A stretch of 64,000 bases of DNA from Emticicia sp965283955 (GTDB lineage: Bacteria > Bacteroidota > Bacteroidia > Cytophagales > Spirosomataceae). Within the stretch, counting starts at the first letter, position 1. Each line of letters starts with the position of its first letter. The notes beneath the pieces are model-generated. The model made no database searches. It saw nothing but the letters and a program-made list of their open reading frames with translations, and was not told the origin of the DNA. This document shows positions 1-8,216 of the stretch, piece after piece. Made by a program: the position numbers and the translations under genes. The stretch covers positions 2,914,001-2,978,000 of the forward strand of contig CBDIQW010000001.1 of the NCBI GenBank assembly GCA_965283955.1, given 5' to 3'.

Positions 1-1032
1 TGTACGGCTTCGGTAGTTGCCCACATGGCTACTTCTGACGCAAAAAGTTTGGCCATTGCTGCCGATTCTACGTAATCTTTGCCTTCGTCTTTTTGGCGAG
101 CGGCTTTATAAACCAACAAACGAGCCGCTTCGATTTTGGTTGCCATTTCGGCCAATTTAAACTGAATCGCTTGGTGTTCGCTGATTGCTTTTCCAAATGA
201 TTTACGTTCTTTTGAATATTTTACGGCCAGTTCGTATGCACCTGCTGCAATTCCGAGTGCTTGTGCAGCAATGCCGATTCTGCCACCGTTGAGGGTTGTC
301 ATGGCAAATTTAAATCCAAAACCATCGTCACCAATTCGGTTTTCTTTTGGCACTTTCACATCCGGTAAACATCAAGGAATGTGTATCTGATGAGCGAATA
401 CCCATTTTATCTTCTTTCTTGCCAACCACAAAGCCTTCTGTTCCTTTTTCAATAATTAAGGCGTTTATGCCTTTGTGTTTCAATTCGGGGTGAGTTTGAG
501 CAATTACCAAACAAACCGATGATGTTCCGCCGTTAGTAATCCAGTTTTTTGTGCCGTTTACCAAATAAAAATCACCTTTGTCTTCGGCAGTTGTTTTCTG
601 CGAAGTTGCATCTGAGCCAGCTTCGGGTTCGGACAAGCAAAATGCTCCGATAATTTCGCCCGATGCGAGTGGCTTTAAATATTTTTGTTTTTGTTCTTCT
701 GTTCCAAACTCTTCTAATCCCCAACAAACCAACGAGTTGTTGACCGACATCGCCACCGAAGCAGAAGCGTCCACTTTCGAGATTTCTTCCATTGCCAATA
801 CATACGAAATCGTATCCATTCCACCGCCACCATATTCGGGCGAAACCATCATTCCCATAAAACCCAACTCACCCATTTTCTTGATTTGCTCATAAGGAAA
901 TACTGAATGCGTATCTCGCTCGATGGCAGTAGGTAAAAGTTCGTTTTGGGCAAAATCACGAGCGGCAGCTTGCACCGCCAAATGTTCTTCGGTTAAATTA
1001 AAATTTATTCCTTCTATTGTAGTTGCTGCCAT
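1..1032 (-). CDS. Acyl-CoA dehydrogenase, cut by window edge and carrying a 1-nt frameshift
   Basis: Flavin-dependent acyl-CoA dehydrogenase (butyryl/short-chain type) for the first step of fatty-acid beta-oxidation. The N-terminal part starts at ATG 1032 and shows the helical N-domain and the FAD-binding core motif GAFCLSEPEAGSDA. Translation in the 1032 frame stops at about 328 after MGIRSSDTHSLMFT. Reading resumes in another frame as DVKVPKENRIGDDGFGFKFA, then the FAD-binding arm, and stays open to base 1. Removing one C of the CC at 362-363 restores one continuous protein. The C-terminal quarter, with the catalytic Glu, lies outside the window. The slip is either a sequencing error or a real mutation; the conservation on both sides favours error. 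Confidence 0.9.
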
Positions 1033-1083
1033 AGTTTTAGTTGGTTTTGTTTTAATGTTGTTGATGAATCAAAGTTATATAAA

Positions 1084-1115
1084 AAAATATTAGTATGCAA
1101 GCATACTAATATTTT
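1084..1115 (-). terminator. Rho-independent terminator
   Basis: Perfect 15-bp stem (1084-1098 / 1101-1115) with a 2-nt loop. On the minus strand it is followed by a T-run (A7 at 1081-1087 on the plus strand). It sits just after the stop of the class V aminotransferase gene and before the acyl-CoA dehydrogenase gene, so it probably ends the aminotransferase transcript. Confidence 0.75.
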
Positions 1116-1137
1116 GAGCTTTTTACGGTTTTATGTC

Positions 1138-2424
1138 TTATAATTTCGTCAAATGCTGTACTCCATCTAAGAGTCTGTCTAAATCTCGAAGTGAGGTGTA
1201 AACGTGCGGGGTAACTCTCACACCATCCAATTTTTCCCATTTGGTTGGCGAAGTGTGTATTTTGAATTTGGTGAATAGCTCGCCTTCCATTTTTCCTGCT
1301 TCTAAACCTTCAACACTAAAATGTGCCAATGCTCCCGAAAATTCGGGTTTTAGCGAAGTGTTCATTTTTATTTTAGGCATTTTACTTGCCTCTTTTGCCC
1401 AATAATCTTTTAGAAAACGTAAACGTGCTTCTTTTCTTGCATTGCCTATCGCCAATTGAAAATTAAGTGCTTGTCCGATGGCTTGCTCAATCATAAATGG
1501 ACGAGTGCCGAGGTTTTCAAATTTTCGGATATTGTCAGAATTTGGTTTATCGTTGGGAATGAGTGGGAAGATTTTACTGATTTTTTCTTTTTTCACCCAA
1601 AGCATTCCAGAGCCGATAGGGGCCGAAAGCCATTTATGCAGACTTGTTCCGTAATAATCGCCACCTAAATCAGGAATTTTGTATTCGAGATGAGCAAACG
1701 AATGAGCCCCATCAATTAACACTTCGATACCTCGTTTGTGTGCTTCATCGGCAATGCGTTTGGCTGGAATAACTTGCCCATTCCAGTTCATAATGTGCGT
1801 AATATGAACGATTTTGGTGCTTGGCGTCATTTTCTCGACATATTTCTTGACGATTAGTTCAGTGTCTTCGGCGGGTAAATCAAGTTCTACATAATTGATT
1901 TTTAGACCATCACGTAATTCTCGTTGACGCCATGCGTGTAGCATATTTGGGTAGTCGTAGCGAGTCATTACAATTTCATCGCCTCGTTGTAAAGGTAGCC
2001 CCATAATTACGGTGTCGATTGCTTCGGTAGCGTTTCGATTGATGGCTATTTCTTCGGGCGAAACTCCCGCATATTTTGCCAAATTTTCACGCAATGGTTC
2101 TCGGCCTTGGTCCAAGATTCGCCACATATAATAACTGGGAGCTTCGTTGGCGAGTTTATTATATCTATCAACGGCATTTTGCACCACCATTGGTGATGGA
2201 CTCACGCCTCCATTATTTAGGTTAATAATTTGTGGAGAAACGGTATATGCCTGCTGTATTTGCCACCAATAATCTTCGTCAGTTGCCAGTTCAAGAGCCG
2301 ACTTTTCGGGTTTGTAAGCAGCCAAAGTCAGCAATTCTTCTTTTGAAAAAGCTTTTAATGATGGAACGAGTGAGGTACTGGCAAGCATGGCGGCCTTACT
2401 CAAGAAACTACGGCGTGAGGGCAT
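1138..2424 (-). CDS. Tat-exported class V aminotransferase (isopenicillin N epimerase / cysteine desulfurase fold)
   Basis: PLP-dependent fold-type I enzyme of the class V family, 428 aa. The N-terminus MPSRRSFLSKAAML is a twin-arginine signal, so the protein is probably folded with cofactor and exported. The PLP-binding region is visible as DGAHSFAHLEY followed by GTSLHKW, where the Lys near residue 263 should form the Schiff base. The substrate cannot be told from sequence: family members include epimerases, desulfurases and kynureninase-like enzymes. It is a single gene with its own terminator just downstream. Confidence 0.85.
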   Translation of the reverse strand: MPSRRSFLSKAAMLASTSLVPSLKAFSKEELLTLAAYKPEKSALELATDEDYWWQIQQAYTVSPQIINLNNGGVSPSPMVVQNAVDRYNKLANEAPSYYMWRILDQGREPLRENLAKYAGVSPEEIAINRNATEAIDTVIMGLPLQRGDEIVMTRYDYPNMLHAWRQRELRDGLKINYVELDLPAEDTELIVKKYVEKMTPSTKIVHITHIMNWNGQVIPAKRIADEAHKRGIEVLIDGAHSFAHLEYKIPDLGGDYYGTSLHKWLSAPIGSGMLWVKKEKISKIFPLIPNDKPNSDNIRKFENLGTRPFMIEQAIGQALNFQLAIGNARKEARLRFLKDYWAKEASKMPKIKMNTSLKPEFSGALAHFSVEGLEAGKMEGELFTKFKIHTSPTKWEKLDGVRVTPHVYTSLRDLDRLLDGVQHLTKL

Positions 2425-2491
2425 GGTTTAGGGAGGTTTTAGTTTGGATGATTTTAGGGAAGTGAATTTATAGAAATATGCTGATAAAAAA

Positions 2492-2544
2492 ATGAGTTGT
2501 ATTCAATTTTTTGCTTGGGAAAGCTAAAATTGAGTACAACTCAT
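2492..2544 (-). terminator. Rho-independent terminator of the dienelactone hydrolase gene
   Basis: 19-bp stem with one mismatch (2492-2510 / 2526-2544), followed on the minus strand by a T-run (A7 at 2486-2492 on the plus strand). It lies ~110 bp after the stop of the 2656-3501 gene and before the start of the next gene. Confidence 0.7.
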
Positions 2545-2655
2545 TAGAAATATAATTTACGAATTAATCGAATTACGATTTACGAATGGTTTACTTGGGC
2601 GATTTATGCTACCCTAATAATTGGCAACTGTAGCCCAGAGTTAGCCACTTGATTT

Positions 2656-3501
2656 TTACAAAAGTTTCTTTTTCAAATATTCGATGGCCATGCCGTAGGC
2701 TTCTTTGGCTTTTGCTTCATCGTATTTTGGATTGCTTGGATTGGCAAATGCGTGTTCGGCTTCAAAAATTTTGTAATTGAGCGATTTTCCAGCAGTTTTC
2801 ATATTTGCTGCAAATTCTTCGATTACTGCTTTTGAAATCCATTGCTCGGTTGCGAAAAGACCAAGTACATCGGTGTTCAAAGTTTTTAGCTTTTCAACGT
2901 CTTTTACTGGCATTCCGTAGTACATTACCGAACCAACGGTTTGCTTACCACCAATGATAGCCGATTTCAATGACCAGCCACCGCCAAAACACCAGCCTAC
3001 ATTAGCAACTTTGGCTTTTTTGCCAGCAAACTGTAAGCCACCTTGCACGATGCTTTCGAGACGAGCCTCAACCACACCTTGCATATACTTTCCTGCTTCG
3101 CTTGCATCTGTTGCCAATTTACCATCATACATATCAAGAGCTAAAACGTTTACGTTTCCACTTAAATCTTTGTAGAAAATATCGGCTTGACGCTTAATGT
3201 GGTCATTCAATCCCCACCATTCTTGATACACAAAAAGCCATTTGTCTGATTTCTTTTTGGCTTTTACGAAGTACGCATTTGCTTTTTTGCCGTCGGGAGT
3301 TGCAAATTCAGTCATTTTTCCGCCAACTTCACTGGTGTGTTTATAAACGATTGGGGCTAAATGAGAAGCAATAAAGGCTTTGTCGGAAGCAAAAATACCC
3401 ATGTTTCCATCATTGCTGGCAAAAACTAATTCGCAACAACTTTGTGAGAAACTAAATGCTGAAATACTTGCTAAAGCAAAGGTTAATAAGAGTTTTTTCA
3501 T
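2656..3501 (-). CDS. Exported dienelactone hydrolase family protein
   Basis: Alpha/beta hydrolase of the dienelactone hydrolase family, 281 aa, with a Sec signal peptide (MKKLLLTFALASISAFSFSQ). The nucleophile elbow GWCFGGG puts a Cys near residue 170, as in this family, and a candidate catalytic His sits near residue 250 in AEHAFAN. The segment where family members usually have the catalytic Asp reads GLFATEQWIS, with Glu/Gln instead, so activity on classical substrates is uncertain. The first ~60 residues before the hydrolase domain are extra and not recognised. Confidence 0.82.
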   Translation of the reverse strand: MKKLLLTFALASISAFSFSQSCCELVFASNDGNMGIFASDKAFIASHLAPIVYKHTSEVGGKMTEFATPDGKKANAYFVKAKKKSDKWLFVYQEWWGLNDHIKRQADIFYKDLSGNVNVLALDMYDGKLATDASEAGKYMQGVVEARLESIVQGGLQFAGKKAKVANVGWCFGGGWSLKSAIIGGKQTVGSVMYYGMPVKDVEKLKTLNTDVLGLFATEQWISKAVIEEFAANMKTAGKSLNYKIFEAEHAFANPSNPKYDEAKAKEAYGMAIEYLKKKLL

Positions 3502-3580
3502 TTGATATAAAAATTAGATGTATATACATATATAAACGATTATTGAAGTTAAAAGGTTTTTAATAAGACCCTTTAATAAA

Positions 3581-3609
3581 AAAGAGAAAACATTGAATGC
3601 TTTCTCTTT
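3581..3609 (-). terminator. Rho-independent terminator of the thioredoxin-like gene
   Basis: 9-bp stem AAAGAGAAA / TTTCTCTTT (3581-3589 / 3601-3609) followed by T-rich sequence on the minus strand, 26 bp after the thioredoxin-like gene stop. Confidence 0.55.
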
Positions 3610-3634
3610 CCTAAATATCACGTATTACAATTGA

Positions 3635-4075
3635 TTATACTTTTCTCTTCTCTACCAATTTCTTTCCTGCACTTAATAATTGGTCGATTTCTGTATAACC
3701 CAAAAACATTTTTACAACCTTACCAGTATTTGGGTCAATAAAAAACAATGATGGATAACCTTGAACCTCATAGATGCTTGATAATCTTACGCCTTCATCA
3801 GACTCCATATCAATGGCTGCATTTACAAAGTTTTGGTTGAAAAACTCTCCCAAATTTTTATCTGGAAAAACCCTTGCTTGAAGCATTTTGCAAAAGCCGC
3901 ACCAAGTTGTGTAGGCATCCATAAAGATGAGTTTCTTTTCAGCTTTGGCTTTTTCAATAATTTTTTTCCAAGATGCTTCGGTAAATTTTATACCTGTGGC
4001 ACTTTTACTATGTTGGGCATAAGTTGCTACGCTAAAAAATAATCCAATGAGGGCAACAAAAACGGTTTTCTTCAT
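3635..4075 (-). CDS. Exported thioredoxin-fold protein (WCGFC)
   Basis: Thioredoxin-fold protein of ~146 aa starting at ATG 4075. The frame is open further upstream, but only here does a proper signal peptide begin (MKKTVFVALIGLFFSVATYA). The redox motif WCGFC follows at about residue 58 of the start used here, and the cis-Pro is visible in VQGYPSLFF. It fits a periplasmic thiol:disulfide reductase of the thioredoxin_7 / DsbD-gamma-like type. A GC-rich patch (about 4087-4112) lies just upstream of the start. The partner is unknown. Confidence 0.85.
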   Translation of the reverse strand: MKKTVFVALIGLFFSVATYAQHSKSATGIKFTEASWKKIIEKAKAEKKLIFMDAYTTWCGFCKMLQARVFPDKNLGEFFNQNFVNAAIDMESDEGVRLSSIYEVQGYPSLFFIDPNTGKVVKMFLGYTEIDQLLSAGKKLVEKRKV

Positions 4076-4285
4076 TTTAGTGTTAGTTTTTTCCCGCCCG
4101 CCCGTAAGGCGTTCGGGTGAAAGGTTAATAATTGATGTTAATAACGTACAGAAACCAGTTTTTAGTTTCTTTGCCATTGAAAAAGCAAGATTTAGGCCAA
4201 ATCTTCGTATAAATACTCTAATTGCTCAATGTACCAATAATCTAAATTACTGGCTTGGAAGATTCTTCGGCAACGAGCATCGAAA

Positions 4286-4333
4286 TGTCTTGTCCTGAAA
4301 TAGGTTTACACAAACCTATTTCAGGACAAGACA
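4286..4333. repeat. Perfect 22-bp inverted repeat with 4-nt loop
   Basis: Arms 4286-4307 and 4312-4333 are exactly complementary around ACAC. The core ends read TGTCCTGAAATAGGTTT and its complement, outward TG...CA as at insertion-sequence termini. It lies inside the 3' end of the last toxin cassette, at the border between the toxin locus and the thioredoxin-like gene. It could be a remnant of an IS or MITE, or a strong transcription stop; no T-run follows on either strand. Confidence 0.75.
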
Positions 4334-4736
4334 CTCCTTCTATTGCTTTCTGAATATTTACATTTTTAATATCAAATAAAACTTTACCTTGGTTTATTCC
4401 AACAGTTTCATTCAGTACAGATGTAATAGACCTTTCAAAAGACCAACTATCAGGTAAATCATACATTGAAGTAAAAACATTATTTGTTTCAACTGTCCAA
4501 ACATTAGCACCAACATCATCTCCAAATTGTTTTAATGTTCCTCCTGCATCTTTTCCTAAAGCTACGTTGTTATATTTAGGATAATTTACCATTTGCCCTA
4601 ATTTTTTGTCATACTTATTTATCGTTTTTAAAATATTCTTCGATAAAATATCTTTTACTAAACTTCCTCCATCCTTAACACCTTTCCAAGTATCCAACAA
4701 ACTCACATCTTCTTCAAAAGCAGCTTTTAAAGCACT

Positions 4737-4913
4737 GTTTCCAGTTAAATCACTTTCTAACTTAACTAAAAAATCATCTGCTAAATTATCGACTTCATCT
4801 AAAACATGGGTAGCTAATTTCTGAATATTTGGGTAATTAGCATAACGAGAGGCCGTTGTTGTTCCTTTTAGCCACTTTTCTCCGTTGGCATCTTCAACTA
4901 TTTGTATTACTCC
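4737..4913 (-). repeat. Pre-toxin repeat, copy 3 (5'-truncated)
   Basis: Near-identical at DNA level to the segment at 10667-10912 (for example the run coding for ANGEKWLKGTTTASRYANY and the run coding for LESDLTGN). It lacks the first ~70 bp of the full repeat. This shared segment would let homologous recombination swap toxin tips. Confidence 0.75.
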
Positions 4914-5344
4914 TCTTTGCGTCTATTTTTTTGAAGATATTCTTCTAATAATTCATTTCCCTTTTCTATTCGTTTTTGAATATCAATATGGTAATTATCC
5001 TTGTGTTTAATCTTATAATTGTTTAATGAAACAGCCCAATCTTCAGTTATTTTCTTAAACTCATCAATACTTAGATTAATTTTATCATTTTCATCGTCTG
5101 GATTAATAAATTCGACATCGTTTTCCAAAATAATCATTCCTGATGCAGTAGTAGAATAATCATACATATCTGTTGGTTCATGTACGAAATCACCCCCTTT
5201 TACTTTTTCCAGTATATTTAATATTTTCAATATATCTTGAGTCTCTCTAAATGTTGAAAGAAAATAAAATAAAAGCATGTTTTCTTCGCTTACTTTTATC
5301 TCAGGAAAATTATCTAAATCAATATGGTATTTTATTTTTGTCAT
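4907..5344 (-). CDS. Putative immunity protein next to the EndoU-like toxin tip
   Basis: 145-aa soluble, acidic protein (many Asp/Glu, no signal peptide or membrane segment) of no family I recognise. It starts 5 bp after the stop of the EndoU-like ORF at 5350-5706, the usual place for the cognate immunity gene in polymorphic-toxin loci. Its last codons overlap the start of orphan cassette D. The immunity role is inferred from position, size and charge only. Confidence 0.5.
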   Translation of the reverse strand: MTKIKYHIDLDNFPEIKVSEENMLLFYFLSTFRETQDILKILNILEKVKGGDFVHEPTDMYDYSTTASGMIILENDVEFINPDDENDKINLSIDEFKKITEDWAVSLNNYKIKHKDNYHIDIQKRIEKGNELLEEYLQKNRRKEE

Positions 5345-5349
5345 TATAC

Positions 5350-5706
5350 TTAGAATTTTATATATGCTGATGTGATATTTTTATTTGTTAAATTATCAAT
5401 ATAACCCTCAATTGTAACTCCGTCAGAGGTTGTACCAACCCATTTTCTACCAGAAAAAATAGCATTTGAGTAGGCATCTGCAACAACTTCCGCTACTTTA
5501 TTATCATCCCAATTTGAAGGAAAATATGTACTTGGCTCTGTTTTTCCTTTCCAACCTTCTTTCTTAAGTGTTCCATTAGGATTGAATTGGTCTAATTCTT
5601 TTACTCGAAATTCAATATTAGCCTTATAAATAACTGTTCCGTCTGGCAAAGTCCCTGCAATCACTTTAATCCAAAAACCTGGAACACCACTAACGAGGTT
5701 TTTCAA
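5350..5706 (-). CDS. EndoU-like toxin tip fragment
   Basis: 118 aa; the first possible start is TTG 5706, overlapping the stop of the preceding gene (TTGA), and a stop lies just upstream in frame. The segment STYFPSNWDDNKVAEVV, then SDGVTIEGYIDN and the terminal TSAY resemble the C-terminal half of bacterial EndoU (Pfam EndoU_bacteria), where an FFPxxW motif precedes the last strands and the T-x-Y. EndoU nucleases need two His and a Lys. No His is present here, so this is either an N-terminally truncated, inactive tip or a divergent family. It was probably once attached to the TANFOR body. Confidence 0.5.
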   Translation of the reverse strand: MKNLVSGVPGFWIKVIAGTLPDGTVIYKANIEFRVKELDQFNPNGTLKKEGWKGKTEPSTYFPSNWDDNKVAEVVADAYSNAIFSGRKWVGTTSDGVTIEGYIDNLTNKNITSAYIKF

Positions 5707-6029
5707 AGTAACTTACTCCATTCCATTTGCTTATATGAAATTAAAAGTTCATTTTTTTGCTCCAAGTCTTTAATATCTCTGCTCAATATAACAAAATTAA
5801 AGTCATCGGGGTCTTGGTTCATTCTTTTCAATTCGAAGGCCATTCCTAATGTACCAGTATTTGATACATAAGAAATTATGTGTCCTATAATTCCGGTATC
5901 AATAGTTAATACACAACCATTAAAAATTATGCTTTCATTATCCTCAAAATTAATTTTGAGGGATTGTTGTATGTAATTATTATAAATTGCTGTAATTTTT
6001 TTCCCCTTTAAGCTTTGTAATATTTCCAT
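5703..6029 (-). CDS. Small protein, paralogue of its upstream neighbour; possible immunity protein
   Basis: 108 aa from ATG 6029 (the frame also offers TTG 6038, which would overlap the previous stop). No known domain recognised. It shares a plan with the next gene upstream: LK(G/V) ... IYNNY/IHYYN, KINFED / SISFEN, a central D(T/S)GIIG(H/K)I motif, then FEL/VFRxMNxDxDxxNF. The two are a tandem, diverged pair with no signal peptide. Position within the toxin/immunity array suggests an orphan immunity gene whose toxin has been lost (inference). Confidence 0.5.
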   Translation of the reverse strand: MEILQSLKGKKITAIYNNYIQQSLKINFEDNESIIFNGCVLTIDTGIIGHIISYVSNTGTLGMAFELKRMNQDPDDFNFVILSRDIKDLEQKNELLISYKQMEWSKLL

Positions 6030-6030
6030 A

Positions 6031-6366
6031 TTAATCAATACTTTCTACTTCAATAGTCTTATAAGCAATTCTTATTTCATTTTGAAAATGTTCCTTTCCT
6101 CCATCTCCTTTTATCAGAAAAAAGTTATATTCATCAACATCTAAGTTCATTTCTCTAAAAACTATAACAAAACTCATTTCTCCCTTATAATCGTTTAAAT
6201 TTTTCACAATTTTCCCTATTATACCAGAATCAAATACTAATGGGCAATCATGAAATACCAAATATTTATTTGTATTTTCAAAACTAATTGACAACTTATT
6301 TTGATTATAGTAATGAATCATTGCATGTACCTTCAATCCTACAAACTCTTCAAAGCTATTTTTCAT
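6031..6366 (-). CDS. Small protein, paralogue of its downstream neighbour; possible immunity protein
   Basis: 111 aa, ATG 6366, predicted cytosolic. It pairs with the 5703-6029 gene by the shared FDSGIIGKI and REMNLDVDEYNF motifs and by similar length. The genes almost touch and are likely co-transcribed with the rest of the minus-strand array. The family is not recognised. Duplicated immunity genes without a toxin are common in polymorphic-toxin loci, which is the reading offered here. Confidence 0.5.
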   Translation of the reverse strand: MKNSFEEFVGLKVHAMIHYYNQNKLSISFENTNKYLVFHDCPLVFDSGIIGKIVKNLNDYKGEMSFVIVFREMNLDVDEYNFFLIKGDGGKEHFQNEIRIAYKTIEVESID

Positions 6367-6433
6367 AATTTTTCTCTTTTGATTTAACTACTAAATAAAT
6401 AGCTTTAAAATTAGGGTATCAAGAAGTAATAAC

Positions 6434-6579
6434 TCTATCCTAAATTCTTTTTAACAATCACCTCCTTTGATGTGTATTTTTCCAGCTCCAAATCAAAACC
6501 ATATAGTTGATAGTCAATTTTTAATTCCTTATAATTAGGGTTGCTTTCATAAAAATCTATAATAGCTTTTCTTACAATT
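6434..6579 (-). repeat. 146-bp exact repeat, copy 1 (3' end of immunity gene B')
   Basis: Identical over 146 bp to 7548-7693. It encodes the C-terminal ~45 residues of both immunity-like proteins. The rest of the two genes is clearly diverged, so the identity points to recent gene conversion or recombination confined to the 3' end. Confidence 0.9.
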
Positions 6580-7106
6580 CCCCTGTTTTTTTCCTTGTAT
6601 TTATTATAAAACCACTCTGCTCCAAAATTCCACTCAAAACTTAAAATCAGTTGACTTTTTTCATTTCTGTTATCAAAAAGTATAACTCCAGTACTTTCGC
6701 TGTTTATTTCAGAATCTTGCATCTCAACTGTTTTAAAAGGCATTATAGTTGATAGATTTATGATATGCTCTCCTAAGTCATCATTAAAAATTGATTTTAA
6801 CTTTTCCTTATTGTAATTGCCAAAAATCTTACTCATATCTATATTTTCATCAAATTTAAACCAGCTCTTTTCTATAAAGAACAATTCATTATTTAACCAC
6901 ATCTCAGTAAAATTTAAAAAAGAAAATGCTTTTTTAAATTTTACAATACTATCAATCAAGTCCTCTGGAAACGAATGTGCATTAAGCCCTTTTTTATCAT
7001 AGTTTTCAATAAGTATTTCAATATCAAATACCGAATGCCTACCATCCCTCAAGAATGCTTTTCCTAAACCAAATTCACCTTCTATATATTCCCCTTCTTG
7101 TATCAT
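6435..7106 (-). CDS. Putative immunity protein B' for the duplicated nuclease-like toxin
   Basis: About 223 aa from ATG 7106, which overlaps the toxin stop as ATGA (translational coupling). An upstream in-frame start at 7136 would lie inside the toxin gene and is unlikely. Paralogous to the 7549-8211 protein: similar N-terminus (MIQEGEYIEGEFG versus MIIEGRLIENEFG), a common WNFGAEWFYN motif, and identical last ~45 residues. No signal peptide and no recognised family. The pairing with a toxin paralogue directly upstream, twice in a row, makes an immunity role likely. Confidence 0.65.
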   Translation of the reverse strand: MIQEGEYIEGEFGLGKAFLRDGRHSVFDIEILIENYDKKGLNAHSFPEDLIDSIVKFKKAFSFLNFTEMWLNNELFFIEKSWFKFDENIDMSKIFGNYNKEKLKSIFNDDLGEHIINLSTIMPFKTVEMQDSEINSESTGVILFDNRNEKSQLILSFEWNFGAEWFYNKYKEKNRGIVRKAIIDFYESNPNYKELKIDYQLYGFDLELEKYTSKEVIVKKNLG

Positions 7107-7531
7107 TTTAGTAAAGTTAAGTCTAAATCTACCCAACCATCTGTTGCTTTTGCGGTAAATTTTGATATTGTTCCATCATTTTTAATTTTAAAACTATTTT
7201 GATTTATTGATACTTGCCAACGCGTTGTGATTTGACTTACTGACATATCTTTTAACTCAACATAAAGTTCTACATTCTTATATCCGTTATTAACAGCACT
7301 TTTATAAGCAGAATTTACATTTGGCACCCACTGACTGTAACCAGTGCTTTTTAACTGTATGAACTCCGAATTTATTTGTAATATTCCATCAACTGCTGGT
7401 TGATTAATACTTACCGGTGGTGTATAAGCCTTTGTACTATACTGTGTGCAAATTTCTTCCAAAAATCTTAATTCTGTATCATCTTTGGTTATAGAAGCAT
7501 TTATAATTGCATCCGAAGTGATAATTGGCAT
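7103..7531 (-). CDS. Orphan toxin tip B' (PD-(D/E)XK-like, QxK variant), lacking pre-toxin region
   Basis: 142 aa, ATG 7531. It corresponds to only the C-terminal domain of the 8217-9080 protein: AFLEDICNKYGTKAYTP / RFLEEICTQYSTKAYTP, VDGIL-x5-FIQLK and the identical end KATDGWVDLDLTLLK. The D...QxK pattern (VDG then FIQLK) resembles the Mrr-like variant of the PD-(D/E)XK nuclease motif. Without a pre-toxin or delivery region this is a stored or solitary toxin domain, held in check by the ATGA-coupled partner at 7106. Nuclease activity is inference. Confidence 0.6.
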   Translation of the reverse strand: MPIITSDAIINASITKDDTELRFLEEICTQYSTKAYTPPVSINQPAVDGILQINSEFIQLKSTGYSQWVPNVNSAYKSAVNNGYKNVELYVELKDMSVSQITTRWQVSINQNSFKIKNDGTISKFTAKATDGWVDLDLTLLK

Positions 7532-7547
7532 AATGAGAGGCTGTTTT

Positions 7548-7693
7548 TCTATCCTAAATTCTTTTTAACAATCACCTCCTTTGATGTGTATTTTTCCAGC
7601 TCCAAATCAAAACCATATAGTTGATAGTCAATTTTTAATTCCTTATAATTAGGGTTGCTTTCATAAAAATCTATAATAGCTTTTCTTACAATT
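7548..7693 (-). repeat. 146-bp exact repeat, copy 2 (3' end of immunity gene B)
   Basis: Identical to 6434-6579; see that entry. Offset between copies is 1,114 bp, so recombination between them would delete one toxin/immunity pair. Confidence 0.9.
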
Positions 7694-8211
7694 GCTCTAT
7701 TTTCTATTTTGTATTCATTGTAAAACCATTCTGCACCAAAATTCCAATCAATTCCTAAAATTAATGTTGGTATATTTTTATTATCTATGTAAATGCTCAA
7801 AATATACTTATTGTCTGTTTGTTTAAAATTTTTCTCTATACTTTCATATTGGAGACTTGCAGATGCAATAATTATTGTTGTACCAAAACTCATATTTAAT
7901 ATATTATTAACAGCAGGATAATTAATTTTAGACAAAATACTATCAACAATTGAACTATATGGTTCATTCGATTTATTCTCATCAATAAGAAATAATTCAT
8001 AATCAACGCCTTCAAAAGCACTAACATTAAAGAAAAAAAAGTGTCTAATAAACTCATTTAATGCACTTTTTAGGTCATAAAAAAACGTTTCCTCGTTTGT
8101 GCTTTTTGGATATTCTGAAATTACCATTGAATATTCAAATAACAAATAATCTTTTGAAAATGGCTTTTCTATTCCAAATTCGTTTTCGATAAGTCTTCCT
8201 TCTATTATCAT
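7549..8211 (-). CDS. Putative immunity protein B for orphan nuclease-like toxin
   Basis: 220 aa, ATG 8211, 5 bp after the stop of the toxin cassette at 8217. No signal peptide or membrane helix, acidic, family not recognised. It is the closest relative of the 6435-7106 product, sharing WNFGAEWFYN and an identical C-terminus. Location directly behind a toxin whose paralogue is followed by a paralogue of this gene is the argument for immunity. Confidence 0.65.
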   Translation of the reverse strand: MIIEGRLIENEFGIEKPFSKDYLLFEYSMVISEYPKSTNEETFFYDLKSALNEFIRHFFFFNVSAFEGVDYELFLIDENKSNEPYSSIVDSILSKINYPAVNNILNMSFGTTIIIASASLQYESIEKNFKQTDNKYILSIYIDNKNIPTLILGIDWNFGAEWFYNEYKIENRAIVRKAIIDFYESNPNYKELKIDYQLYGFDLELEKYTSKEVIVKKNLG

Positions 8212-8216
8212 TGTAT

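Larger units (their letters stand above)
4242..4922 (-). pseudogene. Orphan polymorphic-toxin cassette D (pre-toxin segment plus unrecognised toxin tip, no start)
   Basis: Open frame with no natural start; the only candidate start is GTG 4706, inside the cassette. Its first ~70 codons (from about 4913) repeat the pre-toxin segment of the TANFOR protein: VEDANGEKWLKGTTTASR, then NYPNIQKLATHVLDEVDNLADD. A ~145-residue tip of unknown family follows. The upstream end joins directly onto the last codons of the immunity-like gene at 4907-5344, which looks like a recombination junction. The last ~20 codons translate a 22-bp perfect palindrome, so the natural C-terminus is probably lost. I read it as a silent or broken toxin cassette. 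The tip's activity cannot be assigned. Confidence 0.65.

Noticed and set aside
4087..4112. GC-rich patch CCCGCCCGCCCG before the thioredoxin-like gene
   Set aside because: Looks like a fragment of a dispersed palindromic repeat, but no clear stem could be drawn and only one copy is seen.
4047..4298. Plus-strand frame of 83 codons running into the palindrome
   Set aside because: It overlaps the start and upstream region of the thioredoxin-like gene and shows no motif; its end (GRFFGNEHRNVLS) could be an IS remnant, but the evidence is too thin for a gene call.
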